NCBI GenBank assembly: GCA_950295325.1
Contig: OX485807.1
Location: forward strand, 43,614,440-43,678,439
Source: Polytrichum commune
Taxonomy: Eukaryota > Streptophyta > Polytrichopsida > Polytrichales > Polytrichaceae
Direction of reading: 5' to 3'
DNA: 64,000 bases
The notes under the pieces were generated by a model. The model was given only the letters and a program-made list of their open reading frames with translations, ran no database searches and had not been told where the DNA came from. Position numbers and translations under genes: made by a program. This document shows positions 55,149 through 64,000 of this stretch, piece by piece. The stretch's first letter is position 1; every line of letters begins with the position of its first letter.

Positions 55149-57378
55149 AACTACCAATGGGTTCGATCGATGGAGTGTTTTGTTATAATTTCCAAAACAT
55201 GTAGGTAGAGATGTCATTGAATTTTCCATCAGTTGTTTTGTCAAATAAATTCTTTGCAATTATGACATAGGTGCAAATACGTATCTCAACAAAGAAGGGC
55301 GCATAACCAAAAAATGAGAATTTTACTAACTTGGTTGTTGGCACTTTAAGCCTACATTTTGTGATGTAGAGCCCCTCACGTTGTTGGTGGCGAGTATACA
55401 CCTCAAAATCTTCCACCATTTGCGCAAGCAAATGGAGTGCATTGCAGTTTCCCCTTGTGAAACCCATTGTGTACCTCTCTATGTTGCTACTATGTTCAAT
55501 GTTTTCCACCGCTGCCCCTTCCTCGACTATGTCGCCTTTGTTTTGTGCGGCATTGCGAGATATTTGACAACTATTTCAAAGGCATCCAATCCTTTGTGCA
55601 TCATCACAGTTTATGTCTGCGAAAATGACAACCAAAGACCCTCTAATGCGCCCTCTTGTTTTTGCACTAGGTCGAAGTGATGGGTGAGGGTGGGAGCATT
55701 CCGTGATGGAGCAGGGCACATGTGGGGTTTGCAGGGCCATGTGGCAAAACCCGCCACGGTGGAAATTATGCAGCTTGCGTTTCATGGATAGTGACGTGGC
55801 TCTCTGTAACGAATTACGTTACAAAGTTAAGCGGATTGTGACATGTGGCACAATTGGCAGGGGGGAGGTCAACGGGAGGCTAGGGGATCTAGGGCCAAGA
55901 AGGCCTCGTGGGAAAGTGTTGCCCTACCTTTTTTTGGCCGGTGTTTGTAACGATGCGCTAACAACTTTAGATTGTTGGGCTGGCATATCCTCTAGTGGGT
56001 GTGTATAATGTTAGGGAGCTATTGCAACATCGGTGAGCTCTGCTGAAATTGAAGGCAATGTGGTGTTTATAGATATTGATGATGAAGTGATTTCGAACAT
56101 GCGATGTGAGTATGTGCAAGTTGACTATGATTTGTTGGGGAACCTCCTCTTTATGTTGAGGGTGTGACATCAATCGCAAGGTTCTTGACCTTCCAATACT
56201 ACCGGCCAAGTTCTTGGAATAGGAACTTGCTATAACTAACTATAGCAAGTCAATATAAAAAATACTAGACGAGTATATCATGCAATTGGAAAAAAATAAC
56301 ATTGAAGAAGGCAGAGGTGACAAGGCTAGGAAGAAGAAGAAAGAACAAATGAAATCAAACAAGAGGCAAAAAGTAGTGGGTAAGTTTTTGTGGGAGGAAG
56401 CCAAGAAAGTTTGTTTGGCTTTAAAGGAGTCAAAGAAGACATTTGATTTGCGATGGAATGCGAATTAATGCATGGACATGGGGGAGAAACTCCACAATGA
56501 TGTCAAAAACAGTACTTTACTCACCACCAACATGTCCAATGGTTGTTATTGCAAAGCCATACCAACACAATGCCACCATAATATGGGCATTGTGATCGCA
56601 TGCCCCCCATAAAGCAACAAATAGTGAGGGCCTCAAGTGGGCAAACTGGATTTTGTAGAGCTTCCTTTGTCTTATCAACTAGATCCAAGGTATCCAACCA
56701 TATTGCAAGAGTGGACCAAGTGAAATTCATAAGCCTATATTTTGGATGTCAAAAGCGCATGTGTTTCTCTTGTTTATCCCACTCACATTTATCCTCATTG
56801 TCTTACAAAAATCACTCAACAATTATACATTGCAATTATAGTTAGGCATACTTGGCTCCAGTTATTAGCAATATGAGGTAGAAGGTAAAGTAGGTTGACA
56901 ATCTCCAAATCAATGAACATAGGGCATCGTTTAATGCTCTGTTGACTTAGGGTAGGCATGTATATGCCGGGCTTCAAAGATGTACTACCCCCAATTATGG
57001 GGAGCCCTAAGTAACAATAAAAAAAAAACTAGTCTCATTGGACACTTTGACATTTCATTTTGGTCACATATAATATCCAATTGAAGAGAAACTACATTAG
57101 CGGGGTTGTTTTGCATTCGCGAACCCTTGTGATTTTCAACACATATTCCAACTTCCTTTACCACTTGAACAATCTCAAAAAAGGAAAAAAGAAGAATTAA
57201 ATATTGAGTATTGCTTCAACTATAGAGGCCCTAAGGAACATATGATTTTGTTATTTGACTATACTAGTCATCTTTCAAATGATGTCACACCCCTATAGAG
57301 TTTCCTTTTGGTCAAACAGCCACGTGAGAAGGGCAATAGAAAAGATCAAGTAAATTGACCATCCTGAGCTTGGACTTA
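55149..57378. other. Intergenic region, no gene recognised
   Basis: Short ORFs on both strands (for example plus 55703-56008 and a Lys/Glu-rich one at 56280-56468) without recognisable domains. A degraded transposon origin is possible but not shown. Confidence 0.45.
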
Positions 57379-57447
57379 TGTCAGCAGTGGGGTTTGAACC
57401 CACGCCCCCTTACGAAGACCAGAACTTGAGTCTGGCGCCTTAGACCA
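57379..57447 (-). tRNA. Truncated tRNA-Leu(CAA), 5' end replaced by LINE sequence
   Basis: Minus strand reads TGGTCTAAGGCGCC (D arm onward), CAGACTCAAGTTCTGG (anticodon stem-loop, anticodon CAA), a long variable arm, GGTTCAAACCCC (T loop and B box) and a 3' acceptor strand TGCTGAC plus A. The matching 5' acceptor strand GTCAGCA and first part of the D arm are absent; instead the sequence upstream on this strand is LINE 3' end. Not expected to make a functional tRNA. Confidence 0.85.
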
Positions 57448-57889
57448 TGAATACCTCTCTGAGGTTAAAGAGAAAGAGAATACAAGCCCAAAAGGGCGCC
57501 CAAACCGGGCGGGAGGGTGCAGAGCACCGGGCCCGTTGCCAGCACGACGGCCAACAGCGGTTGGGGGCCACACGTGGCAAAACAAGCAGAAAACACAACT
57601 AATCATCAAAGCAAATGAAAATACGGGGAATCCCACCAACAAAAGGGAGGGAGGGAAAGACAGGGGGCCAGGGGGCCCTCCAAAGCCCGGTCAACAATCA
57701 AAGTGTCCACTGCTGACACGCGGGAGACGTCGGGCAGGAGTGAGCGAAGCCGGACACGCTCTCCCGCCCTAGCCAGGAGGCGGGGGAGAGGTGCAGGGCG
57801 GAGTCTTCAAACGAAGTGGGCGTCCCAAGCGCGTGAGACCTTGCCGTTGAGCAAGGAAGAGCTCAGAGCCGGAGAGGTGAGGCTCGGGG

Positions 57890-60800
57890 TTAATCGTAAG
57901 CATCGAAGACGGAGTAATCGTCGTTGTCCCATTCGAAGTTGAACCTGGTGCGGCCAAGATCCGCAGCCCAGAGCCACACCCCATACAGGGAGCCATGAGT
58001 CGGAACCCCAGTAGCCCGAAAGAGGACCATACAGTCTTCTTGCGTGAACACTCGGGGGGCCTCTGGGGAGGCATTAGCAGTAATGCGGTGGAGTTGTCTC
58101 TCCAGGCGCATCATTCGAAGTTCTTCGTCCACTTCCTGGGCGACTCTTGCATCGAACTCGGCTTTTGAGAGTCCGAGACGTTCATGTGGGGGTCGAATGG
58201 GGTTTCTACGTGGGGCTTCAGCAGCAGTAGGGTAGTATCGCGCAAAAAGGGTTCCCCCACGCACCATAGGTGGTGTAAGAGTGACTCTGTACGGCATCAA
58301 GGGGTTGTGGTCCACATTCTCAACCGTTGGTGATTCCGGTCTGGTGATCACTGGGGGGGGGGGGGAGAGGGATGTCTCTATGCCGGGGGGAAGAGTCAGA
58401 AGTGGCAGCTTGAGCGTGCCGAGGGGGAGCTGTGCCATGCCTCTTGTATGGGCCGAAACGGCACTTGGTCTTTGATCTACTTGTCGGCCTGCGCTTCGGT
58501 TCCGGGTACGTCGTTTCTACCCTTGGGGGGGATTGGAGAGGGGCGTGCCTGAGTTCTGGAGTGGGGTGTTCGTTGGTGTGACTGGAGGAGCCCGAATTGA
58601 GCCAATCCTGTTGCCTTGTATGTTCGATCTCCTGTAGGAGGGCGTCCAACTCATTGGATTCCTCTCTCTCAGTTTCTTCTTGCTCCCGAGTTGTGTGTGT
58701 GGCAACCGATGTCTGCCGTCTAGCGCTCGGTCCGAAGGTGCACCTAATTTTCTGTCGACTTCGAAGGGGAGGTCGCGTGGTTGTCGATTTGTTGGGTGTG
58801 CGATTCTCAGTTGTCTGAGGCCTTTGGTTTTCCCCCTCCCCTGGGTGAGGGTTCTGCCTCGAGTGGTGGTTCGCTGTATTCGTGGTGGGATCATTCTGGT
58901 TTAGGTTTGTGAATGGCCTGCGTTCACTGTTACTGTCCTCCCTGACAATTTCATTATGGAGGTTTCGGTCGCTCTGGGTCTCTGGAGCATGCTGGGTTGG
59001 TGAGTCAGGGTGTTCCCCGGTGTTCGCTTGACTCTGTGTGTCATTGGGTAAGGGGAAGTTGTTGCCAATTTCATCCAGAAATTCCTGCACACGCACTGGG
59101 AAGTCCTGTTGTGCGACGAACTCTGCTTCAGAGTCGGGGGAGGGGGACCTCCTGATGATTCGGATTGGGGAGGCCATCCAGGCCCCCAGTTCTTGAGGAA
59201 GGAATTCTGCGGGTGGGGTCAGATGCCATTTGATATCTGTGTTGCTGAGTCTACCGAAGATATCTGCTGCCGTCCATACCTTCTGAAAACAAGAAATTTG
59301 TTCCTGACGTTTTTCTTCATTCCGCTTGTGTCTGTGTAACTCTTTGTACACTTCCATTGCACAGTAAATAGTGTTCTTCCATGCATGCCAGAGTACCAGT
59401 CCTAGGTGGAATCTTTCATCACTAAATGCATGTGCCACTCTTTGGCACCAGATTGCCCATAGGAGTTGTGCCCTTAGGACATCCCAGGGCGTTTCAGCAT
59501 TGATGGTGAACGCGGCTGCCATATCCCACTGGAGGTCGGCTTCGACACTGGGGCCACTAGGTTCAGTCAGTAAGCCTCTACTTATTTCCTTCCAGGTTGT
59601 ATATGCTTGTGGTTGACCGGATGTACTCCTGATTCGGCGAAAGAGGGTCCATGCTCGTTGTACCTCCTCACAGTCCGCGAAGGCGTGAGGTAGCGTCTCT
59701 CTGTCTTGTTGTGCACAAATCCGACATGCTCCATTGTGGCCCAGCCTTTCTCTCTAGGCCCCGACTGGTACCCCTTCCGTCAGAATAAGCCATTGCAATG
59801 CCGAAACCTTTCTGGGCAAATATGGATGCCAAATTCTATTAAAGAATTTGGCTCTTGTCTTGCTATCTATCCCTGCCGCTTCAAGTTCAGCATCGACTGG
59901 CATCTGGTGGTTATCCTGACGGAGTGCAATTCGGTAGCCGCGTTTTGTTGTGTAATTCAGGCTACAGGTTTCTGGTAAGATCCCTATCCGTCTCCAGTTC
60001 CAATCTTTTGGGTCCCATTCTAGTTCTTCTCTGCATTTCTGTCCCCATAACCAGAGAGATAGTTCAGGCGGTGTGTCTTCAACTGGGTTGAAGTCTAGAA
60101 TTGTGTTTTTAAGGCCTATTGTGCGGACCACTCGCACTTCTTTTGCGTCAGGGGGTACTATTTGGTTTTGTGCGAGCAGCGTTAGCTGCTCGCTCTGTTC
60201 CTTCTTATACTTTGAAGCCTGAATGGGTTCTGTGTGGTGTAAGTGGTAGACAACTTTCAATTGGCCATCCTCCTCATATTGTGCTAACCATTGGCCTGGG
60301 GTGTGGGGTGGTCTAGGTGTCGCTATCCAGGGAATGTTGTTTACCATTCGAGCATATAGTTGGGGGGCTACTCTCGTCCTTCTCAGGTGAATGAGTTCTT
60401 GAAAAGTACGCCACCCTTGTCCATTTTCCTTGATGATGTCTTTGAGGGATTGAAAGCCCCTCTCCGCCCACCACCGCATATTCGATCGAGCCTCCGTACC
60501 CCACTGGATGCCGAGTTCATTGGTGAGTAGTCTATTTCCGAACAATGGTTGTCTCATGATTTCGGCCCAGCTGGAGGGTGTTTGTTGCTCAATACCTGAT
60601 TGGAGTGTATTCCAGGCTTTCATTACACCTTGCCACATTGTAGACCCTTGCGTGGCCAAGTGTGGGTTATTCATGATCCAGTTCGAATTGTTGGGCCAGC
60701 GCCCTCTTCTGGATTGCCTAGTTTGAGCAACCCGGTGCCTGACCAAGGATTTCCAAGGTTCATACCCGTTGCTCATGCCTCGAATCAAGAGTTTCACTAG

Positions 60801-63528
60801 GAGGGCTGAAGCCTGCCACTGTGGATCTATTATTTTAACGCCTCCACGTACTATAGGTAACACTGCCGTAGCCCCACTTCACTCGGGCTCTTGCTCCTGT
60901 GTCTTTTTTCCCCGACCACATGTAATTTCGAACTGTTGCTCTAACCAACTTGAGTGCTTGGTTGGAGAAGTCCATACAGGAAGCAAGGTACCAAATGGAG
61001 GATAGGATGATTTGATTTGACACCATTATTCTACCTGCCAAGGAGAGTTTGTGTCCGGCCCACCTGTGTAAGTGTTTGCGGATTTGTCCTAGCATTTTAT
61101 TGTCCTTTTCCTGTTGTGAGAGTTGAGTTCCAAAGGGGTAGCCTAGGTATTTTGTGACCTCTCCTGGTTGTAACCACTTGAGGCCAGCTTCTTCCCCCCA
61201 AGACCATGCTCTCGGAGTGTGTGAGATCCACACACCTACTGACTTGTGGAGGTTTAGCTTGGCTCCGGAAGCAGCTCCAAATTTATTGATCACATCAACG
61301 GCCTTGTCCATGTTGGCGCTGTTACCCTCGAGTAGAAGTAGGGTATCATCGGCAAACATCTGGTTTGTGATGAAGGAGTTATCAGGTAGGCGAAGGCCTT
61401 TGACGTGGCAGTCCGGATGTTGTAACATTTGTCCAAGCACGTCGACTATGAGTAGGAATAGGTATGGTGCTAGTGGGCAGCCTTGCCTAACAGATCTTTG
61501 TAACTTAAAAGGTTGTGATTGTTCACCATTGACGATTATGGTGGCTGAGGCTGTGCGGTTTAAAGACATGACTTGCCGGATCCAGGTTTCACTAAACCCC
61601 ATCTTGCTCATAGCTTGTCTCAAAAAGGTCCAGCTTACCCTATCGTAGGCTTTTTCAAAGTCGAGTAACATCATACTCATATCTTGGTTGCTTTCTAACG
61701 CCCATTCTATGGATTCGAAGGCTAAAAAGAGGTTATCTAGTATACACCGGTTGGGTACAAAGCCTGTCTGGGACGGTAAAATCCAGTGGTGTAGTAGGGG
61801 CTTCATTCTATTTGCATAAATTTTTGCTACCAGCTTGTATAGTGTGTTCAGCAGGGAGATAGGGTGGAAGTTTTGTATGCGGGACCTATCTTCGGTTTTT
61901 GGTAAGAGGGCTATCTTGCTAACATTTAACTCCTCACTGATGTCAGCTTGCTCTATAGATTCTAATGCAAAACTAATTATGTCTGGCTCGATGTCCTCCC
62001 ATAGTTCTTGATAGAACTCAGCTGGTATACCGTCCGTACCTGGTGTTTTTCCAGGAGGGAGTTGCTTCATGGCTTCCTTAACTTCTTCTCCTGTAATGGG
62101 TCTTAGTAATTCTGCATTGTGCGTTTCAGTGACAGTTACCTTTATGTATTGGAAGCATTCCTCCCTCACTGCGTGGTTGTTCTCCACTTGTTCTTCCGCC
62201 GTGTACAAGTGTTTGTAGAACCTGAGTATATGCTCTTCCAACTCTGCTTGAGAAGTTAATGGTCTGCCCTCTTCCATCATGAGTGTTATGGGCGCTCGTT
62301 TCCTTGCACCTTGGTGATGCTCGAAAAACTCTTTCGTGCACCTGTCGCCCACTCGAGACCATTTCGAGAGGATCGCCGTTTCTTGAAATTGAAGTTTCTG
62401 TTGCCTTACTTCGTGTAATTTGACCTGTGCAGTACTGAGCCGATCCCTTGCTTCACGTGAACCCCAATTGTTCTGTAGTTCGGCCTCTGCAGAAATTATG
62501 TCATCGAACTGAGCTAAGTACGTCTCCTTCCATTGCTTTTTGTGAGTTTTAGTGAGTTCTTCTGATTTCTCTCTGATGGTTGTGTTGGCTCTGACTACTT
62601 TCTGGTTCCATGTGGTTAATGTCTCATCCCCAATGGTGTTCTTCCAGGTTTCTAATAGGGCAGCTTTGGTCTCAGGATTGACTAGCAAACCTTTATTGAA
62701 AAAAACTGGTCTTCTTTTCCTTGGCCTCGGCTCACCATTGAAGTGGAGGATTACCCCCGCGTGGTCGGACACGTTCGACAAAGTCGGTAAGATTTCTGTA
62801 GTGCCTCCTATGTTTTCAATGAGAATTGGTATGTATATTCTATCAATTCTAGATTGAATCATGGATGCGTCATTACGTGCATTGGACCATGTAAAGGCTT
62901 TGTCAGATCGTCTCACATATGTGCCTATATGAAATGCATCTCTACACCCCAACCTCAGGAGGAGTCTATTCCAAGCTTCTAACTCCCTCCTGCTAATGGT
63001 CGTGTTGGCGGATCCTCCCTGTTTATCACTGGTTTGTTCGATGTTGTTGAAGTCGCCCGCTAATATCCAGTGGGCATCCGGGAGTTCCGTGTTAGTGGGA
63101 TGGTTCCAGAGCATCGCTCTTGGGCCAGGTTCGCTGAAGCCATATGTGTTGATTATCCCAATCAGTAGTGTGGGACTTAGCTGGATTGTTATGTATTGTG
63201 CCCGTCCTGGGTATAGGACTCCGTGGTTAATGATGCAGTCTGTCAATCTTTCTGAAATAATGATTCCAGTCCCTCCCTTGTATTTTGTGGTTCTTGCAGA
63301 AAAGGAGCCTTCATTCCAGAAGCTACTTCCTTTTCGGAATTCGATAAATCTTGCCTGCTTGAGGCTTGCAGCCTCAGGTAATTTGGTTTCCTGCAGCAGT
63401 AAAATGTCTGTAGGTGGAGAAGAGTGGGAGAAGAGGTCCTTAATCTCCCGTCGTTTCTTATTCCCGGCGAAGCCCTGACCCAGACCCCGGGTGTTCTGGG
63501 TCGCTATGGTGAGTATGTCACCCTTCAT
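57890..63528 (-). pseudogene. LINE ORF2: endonuclease, reverse transcriptase, zf-RVT and long C-terminal extension
   Basis: Starts ATG 63528. Apurinic endonuclease motifs: QNTRGLG, LLLQETK, AGDFNN, SRIDRIYI, SDHAGV. Reverse transcriptase motifs: PPGKTPGTDGIPAEFY, HPISLLNTLYKL, MLLDFEKAYDRVSW, VRQGCPLAPYLF, FADDTLLLL (catalytic Asp pair). Then a zf-RVT segment (FFNRIWHPYLPRKVSALQW, CRICAQQDRETLPHAFADC). The first frame runs to 60835; a 1-nt shift near 60845-60863 continues it in another frame, which meets TAG at 59756-59754 (where Trp is expected) and runs on to 58320. A C run at 58350-58361 shifts the frame again into the ORF 58438-57890. Reconstructed span is about 1,880 codons, several hundred longer than usual plant ORF2, because of a C-terminal extension with two SR-K-C-FGP motifs. 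Confidence 0.93.
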
Positions 63529-64000
63529 GCTTGTGGGTTGGGGGGGGTTTCGGATGGAGGGACCTCCACTTCGCTAAAGTCTGTGGCTGGGTTGTTGGTA
63601 TCTGGAGATGTGTTTGAGGTGGATGGTGTGGTTGGTGACAGCCCCTGCATGTCTTGCCATAGGTAATCATGCTCCTCTACCTCATGAATTTGGTCGGTGT
63701 GGGTATTGCGCAGCTTCTCCTGCAGTTCTGCAGGTATTTTCCTCCATCCTATCTCTCGTCCTTTCCTGACTTTGATTTTGTTTTCTGGTACTTCTATCGT
63801 TACGTAAAGGGTGCAGGTGTATTCCCCGTCGGCGTTGCTTGCCCAATGAGAGAACCAACGTCCTTGTTCCCATTTGTGAATTGGGGTAGTATTCTGGTTG
63901 TTGAATATCAGAATCTTGTGTAAGGATTGGGACAATTCGTTTACTATGTGTTGTCTAGCACGCTGTGCAGTCCAGGGGGTGCCTGCTAGGAGCTCTGCTA
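63525..64000 (-). CDS. LINE ORF1, C-terminal part
   Basis: Open to the right window edge; stop TGA at 63527-63525 overlaps the ORF2 ATG as ATGA. The visible 157 residues include KILIFNNQNTTPIHKWEQGR, EYTCTLYVTIEVPENKIKV and a Pro/Thr/Ser-rich tail. No CCHC zinc knuckle is visible in this part. Presumably the RNA-binding protein of the element; the N-terminal part is outside the window. Confidence 0.75.
   Translation of the reverse strand, partial: AELLAGTPWTAQRARQHIVNELSQSLHKILIFNNQNTTPIHKWEQGRWFSHWASNADGEYTCTLYVTIEVPENKIKVRKGREIGWRKIPAELQEKLRNTHTDQIHEVEEHDYLWQDMQGLSPTTPSTSNTSPDTNNPATDFSEVEVPPSETPPNPQA

Larger units (their letters stand above)
57448..64000 (-). mobile_element. L1-type LINE retrotransposon, 3' 6.5 kb (5' end beyond window)
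   Basis: Minus-strand element with ORF1 (partial), ORF2 with endonuclease, reverse transcriptase and zinc-knuckle domains, a long C-terminal extension and a ~440-bp 3' UTR ending near 57448 with a CTTGTATTCTCTTTCTCTTT segment typical of plant L1 3' ends. No poly(A) is seen at the 3' junction, which runs directly into tRNA-Leu sequence. GC content is higher than surrounding DNA. Three lesions interrupt ORF2. Confidence 0.93.

Noticed and set aside
62996-63478. Plus-strand ORFs across the LINE
   Set aside because: Antisense shadows of ORF2 endonuclease and reverse transcriptase.
1-64000. CRISPR arrays, bacterial operons, Shine-Dalgarno sites
   Set aside because: None seen; introns and plant transposons show the window is eukaryotic nuclear DNA.

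Overview
This is nuclear DNA of a land plant. All identifications rest on motif and family recognition by eye; no search was run. The genes are plant housekeeping genes with GT-AG introns: ALG9, plastid ribosomal protein bL28, UDP-rhamnose synthase RHM, a NUDT26/27-type Nudix hydrolase, the mRNA-export helicase DBP5/LOS4/RH38, and the Rab7-GEF subunit CCZ1. Three of them have TTTAGGG telo-box motifs upstream of or in the 5' leader. A decayed plastid DNA insert has an rps8 that reads like a bryophyte plastid gene. A bryophyte (moss or liverwort) is my best guess, held loosely.

Layout. 1-3.3 kb: 5' half of ALG9 (minus), running off the left edge. 3.3-8.9 kb: gene-poor, with one Tourist-like MITE. 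8.9-10.2 kb: bL28c (plus). 10.2-14.9 kb: no recognised gene. 15.0-17.9 kb: RHM (plus). 18-21 kb: decayed retroelement and a tRNA-derived SINE. 21.7-23.9 kb: Nudix gene (plus), six exons. 26.2-31.5 kb: a PIF/Harbinger transposon with TIRs, a transposase, a Myb/trihelix gene and a Ulp1-like protease remnant; two MITEs are nested in it. 32.3-32.9 kb: plastid DNA (rps8, trnK, psbC and psbA pieces). 34.7-35.6 kb: a TIR element. 37.5-43.6 kb: DBP5/LOS4 (plus), eight exons. 44.26-46.98 kb: a non-autonomous Mutator-like element with 9-bp target duplication. 49.35-54.2 kb: CCZ1 (minus), eleven exons. 57.4-64 kb: a large L1-type LINE (minus), joined at its 3' end to a truncated tRNA-Leu.

The genes do not form a pathway: ALG9 (ER N-glycan assembly), RHM (nucleotide-sugar supply), DBP5 (nuclear export), CCZ1 (vacuolar trafficking), bL28 and a Nudix enzyme (plastid) are independent housekeeping functions. 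The strongest unexplained pattern is that the first introns of four genes (ALG9, RHM, DBP5, CCZ1) are built from local tandem duplications. In three of them the duplicated unit includes or abuts the exon-1 end and its 5' splice site, leaving decoy exon ends inside the intron. Other points worth attention are the LINE/tRNA-Leu junction, the three in-frame UGA stops in the Harbinger genes (all explicable as CGA to TGA), and a long hairpin in a DBP5 intron.
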